Under the pieces are notes generated by a model. The model was not told the DNA's origin, made no database searches, and saw nothing but the letters and a program-made list of their open reading frames with translations. From an uncultured Bdellovibrionales bacterium (GTDB lineage: Bacteria; Bdellovibrionota; FAC87; UBA2466), in the NCBI GenBank assembly GCA_937903155.1, contig CALCZU010000131.1, forward strand, positions 1-64,000: a stretch of DNA of 64,000 nucleotides, read 5' to 3'. The translations under genes and the position numbers were made by a program. This document shows, in pieces, positions 26,246 to 35,109 of this stretch (position 1 is its first letter; each line of letters starts with the position of its first letter).

Positions 26246-26653
26246 TCAATTCGGAAAAAAGGTTTCCAGAACCTGTCTCAATGCTCGGCAGGCGTCTACG
26301 GTCGTAAAAATTCCAACAAGTTTTCCGTCATCATCCTGAATGAGTGCGCACCCATATTTTTCCTCCGCCATCGCAGCTACCACTTCATCCAGGTCGGTCT
26401 CGGGGGCGACAGAGAAAGGATCACGTATCATGATGTCTTCCGCAGTCAGTCCGTTTTCGCCCGCAAAACCAAGTGCCGATTTGACGCTTCTATCACTGAT
26501 GATACCGACCAAAGCCTCTCCCTTTTTCACCGGTAGATGGCGAACATGGTGCTCGCGCATTATTTCCAGAACCCTATGCAGCGACGTTTCGGCCGCAATC
26601 GTATGCGGAGTAGGTGTCATGTACTCTCTGACCTGCGGCATTTTTGTGGGCAT
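26246..26653 (-). CDS. Tandem CBS-domain protein
   Basis: Two CBS domains (about 10-60 and 75-130) in a 135-residue protein with no effector domain: EYMTPTPHTIAAETSL, HLPVKKGEALVGIISDRSV, then IRDPFSVAPETDLDEV and KLVGIFTTVD. Such modules bind adenine nucleotides and report energy state. It is closely similar in layout to the CBS protein at 49275-49718 in the stress island, so the two look like paralogues. It is separated by 18 bp from another CBS gene. Confidence 0.88.
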   Translation of the reverse strand: MPTKMPQVREYMTPTPHTIAAETSLHRVLEIMREHHVRHLPVKKGEALVGIISDRSVKSALGFAGENGLTAEDIMIRDPFSVAPETDLDEVVAAMAEEKYGCALIQDDDGKLVGIFTTVDACRALRQVLETFFPN

Positions 26654-26671
26654 ATGGTTTTCCTTCCTCCG

Positions 26672-27127
26672 CTAAGCGGCTAGCCCCATCAGCAATGAGG
26701 GTTTCTCAAATTGAAAGGGAAGCGGCAGCTCTACTCTCCACTCTCGATCGCGAAGAAGTCGCAAAAGATCGGTCGTAGTAATAATTCCAACAAGTCTCTG
26801 ATCTTTATCAATGACCGGCAGGCAGTGGATACGGCGTTCGATCATCAGATCAACGGCAGAGCCGATCGATGTTGACGGGGAGCAGACGGCAACATTGGTC
26901 ACCATTGCTTCGCGCACTTTCGTGGTGCGCACTTCGATTCTTCCATGTCGTTTGTGGGCGTGGAGCAGAACATCTCTGTCCGAGAGGATGCCCACCACCT
27001 TGCCTTCCCGAACTACCGGAACGTGCTGAATTTCGAGGGCCCTCATCGAATCGTAGGCTTGGACTAGATCGTCGTCCTCAGTCACAAAAACAACTCTCCG
27101 AGTCATCTCCGCTTTGACTGTTTCCAT
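26672..27127 (-). CDS. Tandem CBS-domain protein
   Basis: A second 151-residue protein made of two CBS domains: MTRRVVFVTEDDDLVQAYDSM, VPVVREGKVVGILSDRDVLLHA, VREAMVTNVAVCSPSTSIGSAV and LPVIDKDQRLVGIITTTDLLRLL. No transporter or enzyme domain is attached, so it may sense AMP/ATP for a partner. It is probably co-transcribed with the following CBS gene. Confidence 0.87.
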   Translation of the reverse strand: METVKAEMTRRVVFVTEDDDLVQAYDSMRALEIQHVPVVREGKVVGILSDRDVLLHAHKRHGRIEVRTTKVREAMVTNVAVCSPSTSIGSAVDLMIERRIHCLPVIDKDQRLVGIITTTDLLRLLRDREWRVELPLPFQFEKPSLLMGLAA

Positions 27128-27260
27128 AGAGTCCCCTTTATCCGGATATCAGTGCAAACGTCGTACCTGCCATTTCGTGGCTACCCAGGACCGCGGGCAA
27201 CCCAGTCCTGCTCATTTTGTCCCATGCAGCGACAACTCGTCCCATTCAATACACAGAAAT

Positions 27261-27578
27261 TCACTTTTCGGCTCTCACATCGACTTCAAATGCCACATCA
27301 ATCGATTTTCCCATTCCCAGGGATAACGTTTTCTCAATCCCGCGCTTGGAGGGAAGGCGCGCCTGAAAAGATTTCATCTCCTCGGGCGAGATCACAAGTT
27401 GAACCGCGCTACAGGAAAGGTCGATTACCATTGCCTGGTCGAGAGGCTTTTTGGCTATCGTCACTACGAACGTAAGAGGAATCGTTTCTAATTGGACATA
27501 TTCGCCATGCTCAAGTTTCTCAAATTCTTGTGCGGTGACTCGGAAGCGGATCTCACCATCGGAAAATCGAATATTCAT
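27261..27578 (-). CDS. Small conserved protein (DUF7009-like), MoCo-operon linked
   Basis: The start at 27578 (MNIRFSDGEIRFRVTAQEF) is set by AAGGAG just upstream and by a 4-bp overlap with the mobA stop. The 105-residue protein is predicted to be mainly beta. Its opening resembles a family of about 100-residue proteins of unknown function that begin M(K/N)(I/L)R...IRFRL. It is the last gene of the molybdenum-cofactor operon. I do not know its function. Confidence 0.7.
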   Translation of the reverse strand: MNIRFSDGEIRFRVTAQEFEKLEHGEYVQLETIPLTFVVTIAKKPLDQAMVIDLSCSAVQLVISPEEMKSFQARLPSKRGIEKTLSLGMGKSIDVAFEVDVRAEK

Positions 27579-28138
27579 GAATGACTCCTTGTAAGTTCTG
27601 CCCAATCGTTGGGTGTATTTGCGTTTGCAAGCGACCGAACATCGGGTGGCGATGCCACTGTGACGAAGCAAAGACTCTTTAACAGGCCATGAATCGACTC
27701 ATTTTGGCCGCACTGAAAAATTAGGTCCTTGTTCAAGCGAAAAATAGCCGGAAGCCAGTTCCCCTCAAAGCAAACTGCATTTGGTTTGTGCTCGTTGAAA
27801 TAGGTGACGAGCGGGCGAAGAGAGTCTGCCGTCAGGAGTGGTAAATCAACGGGTAGGACGAGAAGGCCATCGCAGCCGTTAGAAAGACACTCTCTCGCTA
27901 CACTCGCGATACCACCTACCGGTCCTTGAAACGGCTCTAAATCGGGAACGAACTCGACACCCGGGACTTCCCCGCTAACGACCACCCGTCCAACGAATGG
28001 CTTCAGCTCATGAAGAACGTGTTGCGTGCGATCGATCATGCGAAGTCCGCCAATCGAAAGCAGAGCTTTAGACTTTCCCATTCGGGTGCTACGCCCGCCG
28101 GCTAGTATCACGGCTGTGATGCTCAGACGCCCCTCCAT
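27575..28138 (-). CDS. mobA: Molybdenum cofactor guanylyltransferase
   Basis: Transfers GMP from GTP to molybdopterin to make the MGD form needed by NarG. The nucleotide-binding motif AVILAGGRSTRMGKSKALL is at the N-terminus, and LLVLPVDLPLLTADSL carries the metal-binding Asp. The start is uncertain: 28138 (MEGRLSITAV) fits family length, while 28153 and 28180 are longer options. All overlap the end of moaE by 50 bp or more. The length is about 187 residues. Confidence 0.88.
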   Translation of the reverse strand: MEGRLSITAVILAGGRSTRMGKSKALLSIGGLRMIDRTQHVLHELKPFVGRVVVSGEVPGVEFVPDLEPFQGPVGGIASVARECLSNGCDGLLVLPVDLPLLTADSLRPLVTYFNEHKPNAVCFEGNWLPAIFRLNKDLIFQCGQNESIHGLLKSLCFVTVASPPDVRSLANANTPNDWAELTRSHS

Positions 28139-28595
28139 GCTGGCACAATTCATGACCCTTGAGCCACTCGCTGTCCCCATCGGTGTAATGCTCTTGCTTC
28201 CAAATCGGTACGCGCGTTTTAAGTTCCTCTATAATGTAACGACACCCTTCGAACGCTTCGCTGCGGTGTGGGGAGCTTACGCCGATTGCAACGCTGATGT
28301 CGCCAACCCTCAAACGGCCCGTCCCGTGCAACACGACGACATCAAGCGCGTCACCCCATTTGGATCTTGCTTCGGCTATAATTGTGGTGAGTTCCTTTTC
28401 TGCAAGGGCCTTATGGCATTCATAACTAACTGCCGTCACGATTCTTCCGTGGTTGAGATTTCGAACTGCGCCATAGAAAACGGCAATTCCCCCGTGCGAT
28501 GGATTCTCGAGGGCTTCGCTAACTAGCCCGGGTCGCACACCACCCGCGACAATATCAATCTTAGTGCATGGCTTTGTGAAAGGAGTCTCGGTCAC
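28089..28595 (-). CDS. moaE: Molybdopterin synthase, large subunit
   Basis: Inserts sulfur into precursor Z together with MoaD. Conserved family segments are GAVRNLNHGRIVTAVSYECHKALAEKE, LHGTGRLRVGDISVAIGVSSPHRSEAFEGCRYIIEELK and the active-site Lys region VPIWKQEHYTDG. It lies 3 bp after moaD. Confidence 0.95.
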   Translation of the reverse strand: MTETPFTKPCTKIDIVAGGVRPGLVSEALENPSHGGIAVFYGAVRNLNHGRIVTAVSYECHKALAEKELTTIIAEARSKWGDALDVVVLHGTGRLRVGDISVAIGVSSPHRSEAFEGCRYIIEELKTRVPIWKQEHYTDGDSEWLKGHELCQHGGASEHHSRDTSRRA

Positions 28596-28598
28596 GTC

Positions 28599-28871
28599 TT
28601 AGCCTCCACACACGGGGGGAAGAAGCGAATATTCGGGAGCGTTTCCCAGCTGCTCCCGTTCCGAAAGGACCCTGTCCGTCGCAACGGCGGACGAAATTAG
28701 CTCAGTAACCCCCGGAAAGTCGGGACAGCGCCGATGTAATTCCTCGGCAACCGCTTCGCGAAACTCCTTTGGGGTCATCTCAGGATGGGTAACCACTCGG
28801 AGCTCGTCCCCGACAGCGTATTGCTTTAGCTTACCGAAAAGAAAAACGCGAGATTGAGGTAGTGTGGTCAT
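28599..28871 (-). CDS. moaD: Molybdopterin synthase, sulfur-carrier subunit
   Basis: A 90-residue ubiquitin-fold protein ending in Gly-Gly (LLPPVCGG), the residue pair that is adenylated by MoeB and converted to a thiocarboxylate. ATDRVLSEREQL is the typical MoaD segment. It overlaps the moeA stop by 4 bp. Confidence 0.92.
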   Translation of the reverse strand: MTTLPQSRVFLFGKLKQYAVGDELRVVTHPEMTPKEFREAVAEELHRRCPDFPGVTELISSAVATDRVLSEREQLGNAPEYSLLPPVCGG

Positions 28872-30097
28872 AGGATTCCTTCCTTGGAAGACCAGCTATG
28901 GATAGGATAAACGTCGATTTCCGATCCCTTCACCGCCCTATCCCCATCCTCAGGCAAAATCGCCCAGCAGTTTGCAGCGAGAAACGGAGCCACGCGAAAC
29001 GACTCCTGTCCACTTAGAATCTTTACGGTCCGAAGCGTCTGCCCTTGGGACACTTCGGCCTTGAAGAAGCACCGAAGCCCTAAAGGCTTCTTCGTGTCAT
29101 TCTCCAAAATAGCGCGGTATGCCTGTTCGGAAGGTAGTCCTTGGAGGGATCGCAGATACGGCTCAACGAAAAATCTCAAACCCACTGCCGTCGAGACTGG
29201 GTTTCCTGGTACCCCGAAGAACGCCGTCTTTCCCAGTTTAGCAAAGAGGAGTGGCTTTCCCGGGCGAATAGCGACTTTGTGAAAGAGGATTTCGGCGCCG
29301 AGATCTCGAAGCGCAGGTGCCACGAAATCATAGCGTCCCATGGAAACCGCTCCCGTCGAAAGGATGACATCTACGTTTTTCGCGAGCTCAGTTTCCATCA
29401 GGCTCAGGAAAACGTTCGGATCGTCCTCAATTACACCAAGGAATTTGGCGTCAATGCCAAGAGCGTTCAGCTCCGATAAAAGGTAGGGCGCGGTGGAATT
29501 GCGAATTTTACCGGTCCCAGGTCCCGCGTCGGTCGCTAATTCGCTGCCCGTGGAAACCACCGCTACCGTGGGTTTGCGACACACGGAAACAGAATGAATC
29601 CCCAAGGCCGCAAATGACATGAGGTGTTCCGGATACACTCGCGTCCCGCTGTCCGAAACCTCTTTTCCTATCTGAAAGTCTTCTCCTGATTTGCGAATGT
29701 TTTCGCCGGACCGGACGACTCTTGAAAACTGAATGGTATCGCCTTCGCGGGTTATTTCTTCAACCTTGATGACGGCGTCACAATCGTTTGGAACTACCGC
29801 ACCCGTCATGATCTCCCAACACTCATTGGGTCCTGTCTCACCGCGCTCTCTAATGGCGTCGCCCGCCGCAATGATGTCCTTCACACGCATTCGAAACGGA
29901 CCGGATTGTGATTCGAGCTGACGTGAAGACACGGCAAACCCGTCCATCGCGCTGTTGGTAAACGGAGGAAGCGCCTCAGGACTTAGGACCTTCGAGCTTA
30001 ACACCCTCCCAAGTGACCGGTCACAAGCGATTTGCTCCTCGGGAGCTGGGGAAGCGGTAGAAATGATCTGCCGAATGGCTTCAGGGAAACGAATCAT
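28868..30097 (-). CDS. moeA: Molybdopterin molybdenumtransferase
   Basis: Inserts molybdate into adenylated molybdopterin. The start at 30097 (MIRFPEAIRQIISTASPAPEEQ) follows GAGGG and overlaps the transporter stop by 4 bp; the 507-codon longer frame is a read-back into that gene. Family motifs are PPFTNSAMDGFAV, IMTGAVVPNDCDAVIKVEE, STGSELATDAGPGTGKIRNS, STGAVSMGRYDFV and FGVPGNPVS. The length (409 aa) is normal. Confidence 0.95.
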   Translation of the reverse strand: MIRFPEAIRQIISTASPAPEEQIACDRSLGRVLSSKVLSPEALPPFTNSAMDGFAVSSRQLESQSGPFRMRVKDIIAAGDAIRERGETGPNECWEIMTGAVVPNDCDAVIKVEEITREGDTIQFSRVVRSGENIRKSGEDFQIGKEVSDSGTRVYPEHLMSFAALGIHSVSVCRKPTVAVVSTGSELATDAGPGTGKIRNSTAPYLLSELNALGIDAKFLGVIEDDPNVFLSLMETELAKNVDVILSTGAVSMGRYDFVAPALRDLGAEILFHKVAIRPGKPLLFAKLGKTAFFGVPGNPVSTAVGLRFFVEPYLRSLQGLPSEQAYRAILENDTKKPLGLRCFFKAEVSQGQTLRTVKILSGQESFRVAPFLAANCWAILPEDGDRAVKGSEIDVYPIHSWSSKEGIL

Positions 30098-31200
30098 AAA
30101 GATACCCTCTTGGAAAAAAGTAGATAGGAGGCGCTCGCTGTAATTATTCCAAAACCCAGCGACCACAAAAGGTTCTGCGAAAGCAGAGCGACCGTCCCCA
30201 TGATAATAAGGGTAGGCCTGAAGGCCGGAACTCTCCAAGAGGGAGCTGCCAGCTTCACATGGTGATACCCCACGACTCCGAGCAAAATGCCTAAAAGAAG
30301 TGGAGGATAATTCAACAGCGTCTTTCCCCAAACGATTTGTGCGCCCGCGAGCATGAGACAAAAGGCTCCGATAATCAGATTGCTCGACCAATGATAGCTT
30401 CCCCCTCGAACGTGCGCCGTGACTCCCCCCGAACCGTGGCAGAAGGGAAGTCCCCCCACGGCAGATACGGCGAGGTTTCCAAATCCGATCGAGGCCAGCA
30501 ATCCGGAAATGCTGACTCGGCCGGCTTTTTTGCCGAAGTATCGTTGAGCGACGTCATGGGTGGCCAACACTGAGTTGGCGCTCGTCAAAACAACCTGGGG
30601 AAGGGCCAGGGCCAAAACGAAATCCCAGCGAACTGCGGGGATCGCGCTAGAAAAGCCGGTCGCTTCGGAAGGACTTAGCGATATTCCAACGATAGTCCCT
30701 CCAGCAGCCAATAAACCAAGGAGTGACAGGCCGAAGAGATGACTTGCCAACCAGGCGGTAGCACAAGCTCCCAAAATGAAAAACGATTGCAAAAGATCGG
30801 GATGAGCGAATGTTTCTAAGCCACCTTCGAAGGCCCGTCTCAAAAGCATTAACCCCAGTCCCGCCTGAATCCCGTGAATCAAATACGAGGGAACCCGATC
30901 TGCAAACCTATCGATTCTAAACAGAAGGAGAACCACACAGAAAAGACCAAGGACTGCGCCAGCCCACCGGACTTCCAGGTAGCTTGCTCCCGATACCACG
31001 GCGGCAATGGCGATGGCCTTCAGAGGTTGCACTGGCATGGGAACTCGAAACCACAGACCCGACAAAATGTAGATTATGCCCGCAGAAGCAAAGAGCATCG
31101 CCGATGAAACTCCAGAACGGTTCGCAAGCGCCGCAATGAGAGGAAATAGGATCGCTCCGTCGGCGAAGGCACCCAACACATTACCGAACCGCTTAGCCAT
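30094..31200 (-). CDS. MOT1-like molybdate transporter (SulP-related)
   Basis: A hydrophobic protein of about ten helices. FRVPMPVQPLKAIAIAAV is close to the signature P-M-P-V-Q-P-M-K-(A/S)-I of the MOT1 molybdate transporters. GDF-like N-terminal loops (GNVLGAFADGAILFPL) and VVLTSANSVLATHDVA are also typical. Its place between moaCB and moeA supports molybdate uptake for this operon instead of an ABC system. Confidence 0.85.
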   Translation of the reverse strand: MAKRFGNVLGAFADGAILFPLIAALANRSGVSSAMLFASAGIIYILSGLWFRVPMPVQPLKAIAIAAVVSGASYLEVRWAGAVLGLFCVVLLLFRIDRFADRVPSYLIHGIQAGLGLMLLRRAFEGGLETFAHPDLLQSFFILGACATAWLASHLFGLSLLGLLAAGGTIVGISLSPSEATGFSSAIPAVRWDFVLALALPQVVLTSANSVLATHDVAQRYFGKKAGRVSISGLLASIGFGNLAVSAVGGLPFCHGSGGVTAHVRGGSYHWSSNLIIGAFCLMLAGAQIVWGKTLLNYPPLLLGILLGVVGYHHVKLAAPSWRVPAFRPTLIIMGTVALLSQNLLWSLGFGIITASASYLLFSKRVSL

Positions 31201-32224
31201 GATTCCCTCCGTTCACGATGTGCAGGGCATGGGGGACGAGATCCGTGAGCGCAGCAAGCCCTTCAGCCACCGCTTTTGAACTTCCAGGAAGAGCGATGAG
31301 GAGAGTCTTATCTAAGACGAAGCTTGAGGAGTTGCTGAGCCACGCCGATTGTAGGCGTTGAGATCCGTTCTGCCGCAGAAACTCCCCGATTCCCCGCATC
31401 TCCTTCGTAGCAATCTCTTTCAGTGCATCGATGGTAATGTCTCGCGGCCCTAACCCCGTGCCGCCAGTGGTGATGATGAGGCGATTCCCCTGCTCTACAA
31501 GGTCCCGAATCGTGGACTGTATGCGCTCCTTATCGTCGGGAACAACGTTGCAACCTGAAACCAGCGCCCCATTTTCCTTGAGCCAATCTACGGCGAGGGG
31601 TCCCGATTTATCTTCTGATCTCCCCTCGGAAACGCGATCACTCATCGTAACCACCGCACACTTTACGTCGGTTAATCGTTGTGGCGAACGTTGTGGTATC
31701 GGGTGAGCCCCGACGGATTCTGAGCGGGCCTCTGGATGCTTCCAAACTCCGTGCTTTCCACCTTCTTTGTAATTGAGCCTTACCTGCTCTAATACGAGAG
31801 CCGGCTCAACCATTTTAATGAGGTCATAAAGGCACAAGAGAGCGATGCTGGCGCCCACGAGGGCCTCCATTTCGACGCCGGTTTTCGCCGTTGTAGAGAC
31901 CTGGCAAGAGACCCGAACTGCTGCAAAGGGCTCGTCCAAATCACAGCGGACTCGAACCTCTTCCAGCGGAAGTGGATGACAGAGCGGTAATAGATTTGCT
32001 GTCTGCTTCGCCGCGGAAATCCCGGCAATCTCCGCAAGAACTAAGGCATCTCCCTTGGGAAGCTTTCTATCGCGAACCAGTGCAAACGCCGCAGGTGACA
32101 TTCGGATCGTTCCCGTAGCGTCAGCCCTTCTCTTAGTCGGTGTCTTGCCGGTAACATCGACCATGTGAAAATTGGAATGGGACTCACTATCCGCCCATGG
32201 CTGCGAGGTTTCGCGTAGATCCAT
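31193..32224 (-). CDS. moaC: Bifunctional MoaC-MoaB/MogA fusion (molybdenum cofactor biosynthesis)
   Basis: Two enzymes in one chain. Residues about 15-165 are MoaC (HMVDVTGKTPTKRRADATG, LPLCHPLPLEEVRV, TAKTGVEMEALVGASIALLCLYDLIK), which forms cyclic pyranopterin phosphate. Residues about 180-340 are a MoaB/MogA adenylyltransferase domain (VVTMSDRVSEGRSEDKSGP, IITTGGTGLGPRDIT, ALPGSSKAV). The start at 32224 has GAGGGAG immediately ahead and overlaps the moaA end by 38 bp. Fused MoaCB proteins are known in other bacteria. The linker is about 20 residues. Confidence 0.93.
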   Translation of the reverse strand: MDLRETSQPWADSESHSNFHMVDVTGKTPTKRRADATGTIRMSPAAFALVRDRKLPKGDALVLAEIAGISAAKQTANLLPLCHPLPLEEVRVRCDLDEPFAAVRVSCQVSTTAKTGVEMEALVGASIALLCLYDLIKMVEPALVLEQVRLNYKEGGKHGVWKHPEARSESVGAHPIPQRSPQRLTDVKCAVVTMSDRVSEGRSEDKSGPLAVDWLKENGALVSGCNVVPDDKERIQSTIRDLVEQGNRLIITTGGTGLGPRDITIDALKEIATKEMRGIGEFLRQNGSQRLQSAWLSNSSSFVLDKTLLIALPGSSKAVAEGLAALTDLVPHALHIVNGGNHG

Positions 32225-33230
32225 AATCTCCCTCATGTAGTGAATGTGAAAAATTCTTCTTCCCAAGGGCGCAAAGAACGAAACTCTTTAGTTCCTCTCT
32301 CTGTGCTTCATTTTGAAGCAGGGGCCGTAATGACAGATTCCCCTTTCCAAAAAGGCAAAGCTGTAAATCCCCTTGGCTCGTCACTCTCAGTCGATTGCAA
32401 GAATTGCAAAAATTGGTGGAATAAGGTCGGATGAGGCCGATCTTTCCCAGAGCGCCTGGTTTTTCCCAAACGTCCGCAGGCCCTGCCGTCTCCTCTCGTT
32501 CCATTCGTTTCCAACCTCGATGGGAGAGAAGCGTTTCAAGAAACCCAAGCGAGAGATGCCGTTTCGCAAAAAACTCGCCATTATCCTTGGTGGGCATGAG
32601 CTCAATAAATCTAACGTCAATTGGCTCACGCTCGGACCAGAGAAGAAAATTCTCGATTTCACGTTCGTTAAGACCCTTTAGGACGACGGCGTTTATTTTT
32701 ATTTGGCTAATCCCCGCGGCTTGGGCGGCGTGAATACCTTCCAATACTTCCGGCAGTCGATCTTGACCGGTGATTGCAGCGAAGTTTTCTTGAACCAGGC
32801 TGTCGACACTCACGTTGATCGCTGAAATCCCATTCCGTTTCAGCTCATGGGCCTGCTCGGCAAGACGATAGCCGTTGGTCGTCAATGCGATCTTTTCAAC
32901 TCCAGAAATGCCAGAGATATCCTTCGCTACTTCGAGCAAGTCGGGGCGAAGCGTAGGCTCTCCCCCCGTCAGTCGGACTTTGCGAATTCCTAGTTCAGCT
33001 AAGGCCGAGACAAGTCTTCGAATTTCCGTGCGTGAAAGGTGTGTCTGGTGCAGGGCCTCTTTGGGATTTCCGTTGGGCAGGCAATAGACACAGCGAAAAT
33101 TGCAAACGGGAAGCAATGACAGGCGAAGATAGGAAAACGCACGACTGTATGAATCAAGAAGCAAGTTGTCTCTTCCTTTCCAAATCCGGGAGGTAACGGT
33201 GTTTCCACTTTTACCCTGGCAGCGGTTCAT
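32187..33230 (-). CDS. moaA: GTP 3',8-cyclase (radical SAM)
   Basis: First step of molybdenum-cofactor synthesis. The radical-SAM cysteines are Cys43, Cys47 and Cys50 (VCNFRCVYCLPNG), followed by LTGGEPTLRPDL. The second cluster site is FCNSCNRLRVTSQGDLQLCLFG, and the protein ends in the essential Gly-Gly. A TTG start at 33164 (MLLDSYSRAFSYLRL) with GGAAGAG upstream would match family N-termini better than the ATG at 33230. Confidence 0.94.
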   Translation of the reverse strand: MNRCQGKSGNTVTSRIWKGRDNLLLDSYSRAFSYLRLSLLPVCNFRCVYCLPNGNPKEALHQTHLSRTEIRRLVSALAELGIRKVRLTGGEPTLRPDLLEVAKDISGISGVEKIALTTNGYRLAEQAHELKRNGISAINVSVDSLVQENFAAITGQDRLPEVLEGIHAAQAAGISQIKINAVVLKGLNEREIENFLLWSEREPIDVRFIELMPTKDNGEFFAKRHLSLGFLETLLSHRGWKRMEREETAGPADVWEKPGALGKIGLIRPYSTNFCNSCNRLRVTSQGDLQLCLFGKGNLSLRPLLQNEAQREELKSFVLCALGKKNFSHSLHEGDYGSTRNLAAMGG

Positions 33231-33550
33231 GCTGCGGCAAACGGAACGTACGCTTTAGGCGGTTAGTTCACGCTTGCTCGGAAGAATGATGACTCCCTTT
33301 TGGGGAGGTCTCTATGCCCTCATCATTGCAGAAGGGGACCGGTTTTCAATTTGATCTCTGTCCTGAGAAAGCTTGATAAAAATCAAGCTTTTGGTGTCAG
33401 TATTTGCCCCATAATCTAATGAAATCCTTCTATTAATTTGCTTAAAGGCTTCGGATAATTATGTCGAAAAACTAAATGAGGGGAACCCCAGGTTTCTGGG
33501 GCTCAATGAAGGAAGTTTGAACACGCATTTGGACAAAGATCGGAACGCAC
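33231..33550. promoter_or_regulatory. Intergenic control region between moaA and the AAA+ regulator
   Basis: This 320-bp stretch carries no credible gene. It holds the extended FNR palindrome at 33369-33390, a CATAAT -10-like hexamer at 33410-33415 correctly placed for a plus-strand class II promoter, and a perfect 6-bp hairpin (CCCCAG-GTTT-CTGGGG) at 33486-33501. The hairpin would lie in the 5' leader of the regulator mRNA. Confidence 0.55.
33373..33386. promoter_or_regulatory. Perfect FNR box inside a longer palindrome
   Basis: TTGATAAAAATCAA is a perfect site and its flanks extend the symmetry to 9-bp arms (AAGCTTGAT / ATCAAGCTT, 33369-33390). The distance of 33 bp from its centre to CATAAT suits activation of the regulator at 33551. 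It could also serve moaA on the other strand. Confidence 0.85.
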
Positions 33551-34999
33551 TTGGGAAACAGTCAACCAAAAGACAAGTCTGCGCAAGAGCAAGAGGAACC
33601 GCTCGTCCCTAAGCCGCTCGTGTTTCCGAGCCGCCGTCTTGTTGCATTCTGGCCCACACCAAATTTTCCGAAAGACCTTCGTCAAGCACTTGAGGCGCGA
33701 GGGTTTTGGATTGATGTCGTAACGTCGCACGACGCATTCTTTGAATTTCTCGCGAATCACAGCGTTGACTTCGTTTTCTATTATGTCGCCTCGGGAAAAG
33801 ATGAGTGGAAGGAAGATATTGCCAAAATTCTCCGCGATTCGATGTCGACCCGGTTTGTTGTCATGCTGGAATCTCCATCACCGCTCACCATTGTTCACGC
33901 TATGAAACTCGGTGCGGCCGGTGCATTTGGAATTCACGAATCAGCGGATGCCGTTCTTACTGAATTGGCAATGGATGCGCCGCTTCCTCCGCCCATTGCG
34001 CCCCTCAGGCTTCAATCAGGCACCACTTTAGTAGGACAGAGTGAATCGATTCGCCACTTAAGGGCTCTTATGGAGCGCCTACAGACCGCAGATTCCACGG
34101 TTCTGATCACCGGTGAGTCGGGAACGGGAAAGGAACTCATCGCACAAGCAATCCATGAAAGTTCTCAGTTCAAAGGGGGGCCTTTCAGGGCAGTGAATTG
34201 CGGAGCGATCCCAGAGAATCTTTTAGAATCTGAACTTTTCGGGCATGTAAAAGGTGCTTTTACCGACGCTAAAGTTGATCACAAAGGAATTTTTGAGGCT
34301 TGCAATGGTGGGACGCTTCTTTTGGATGAAGTCGGTGACATGCCCATCTTACTTCAAGTGAAGCTGCTCAGGGTTCTAGAGGAAAGACAAATTACTCCGG
34401 TTGGTTCGACGGAACCAATCCCGGTGAATGTCCGCGTTCTTGCGTCTACGAACCGAGAGCTGGATGAATTAGTCACCGAAGGAAAATTTCGCAGGGACCT
34501 TTTTTTCCGGCTTGCCGTTGTGCGGTTTCGCTTACCACCGCTTCGTGAGCGGCGCGAGGATATTCCGCTGCTGGTAAATCAATATCGGGAACACTTTTGC
34601 AAACGATTCGGCCGGCCCATGCCTCCGATCTCATTTGAAGTCTGGAGCCGGCTCCTTGCCTATAACTGGCCGGGCAATGTCCGCGAACTTCGTAATGTGA
34701 TTGAACGAAGCGTTGCGCTCTCCGTAGATGGAAATCTTAACTTGGAAGACGTACTGCCGGAGGCGAAGGAAGAGAAACTCGCGTTCCCTCAGTTCTGCCC
34801 CTTAAATCCAGTCAACACCAAGCCGGCTACCTATCAGGAAATTAGGACCTGCTGTGAGAAAAGCTACCTCACGCGGCTACTCCAACTCTCTGAGGGGAAC
34901 GTTTCCGAAGTGGCCCGTCTCTCGGGCCGCCATCGAACCGAGATTTACCGGCAGCTCGAAAAACTGGCTTTGGACCCCAAGAAATTCCAGAAGTCCTGA
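33551..34999 (+). CDS. Sigma-54-type AAA+ transcriptional regulator with pseudo-receiver and GAFTDA loop
   Basis: Residues about 25-140 resemble a receiver but lack the phospho-Asp (VDFVFYYVASGK at that strand). The AAA+ domain follows with Walker A GESGTGKE, Walker B GGTLLLDEVGD and the arginine finger region FRRDLFFRLAV. The sigma-54-contact loop reads GAFTDA instead of GAFTGA. A Fis-type HTH ends the protein (GNVSEVARLSGRHRTEIYRQL). The only in-frame start in the region is TTG at 33551 (weak RBS), or a rare ATT upstream, so the N-terminus is uncertain. It probably acts on the sigma-54 promoter at 35154. Confidence 0.85.
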   Translation: MGNSQPKDKSAQEQEEPLVPKPLVFPSRRLVAFWPTPNFPKDLRQALEARGFWIDVVTSHDAFFEFLANHSVDFVFYYVASGKDEWKEDIAKILRDSMSTRFVVMLESPSPLTIVHAMKLGAAGAFGIHESADAVLTELAMDAPLPPPIAPLRLQSGTTLVGQSESIRHLRALMERLQTADSTVLITGESGTGKELIAQAIHESSQFKGGPFRAVNCGAIPENLLESELFGHVKGAFTDAKVDHKGIFEACNGGTLLLDEVGDMPILLQVKLLRVLEERQITPVGSTEPIPVNVRVLASTNRELDELVTEGKFRRDLFFRLAVVRFRLPPLRERREDIPLLVNQYREHFCKRFGRPMPPISFEVWSRLLAYNWPGNVRELRNVIERSVALSVDGNLNLEDVLPEAKEEKLAFPQFCPLNPVNTKPATYQEIRTCCEKSYLTRLLQLSEGNVSEVARLSGRHRTEIYRQLEKLALDPKKFQKS

Positions 35000-35109
35000 C
35001 ACAAAACCCTCCAGCGTTTTACCTGTAGTGTAGGAGTGCCCAACGTGATAACGCCCTGTATTCACTAATGTTATGGGATCTCCACAACTCCATTAGGCGC
35101 GAACCGAGC

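Noticed and set aside
33318..33340. Sigma-54-like element near TTTTGGGGAGGTCTCTATGCC upstream of the AAA+ regulator
   Set aside because: The GG and GC can be placed at proper spacing only with a poor -24 sequence. The FNR box with CATAAT is a better promoter.
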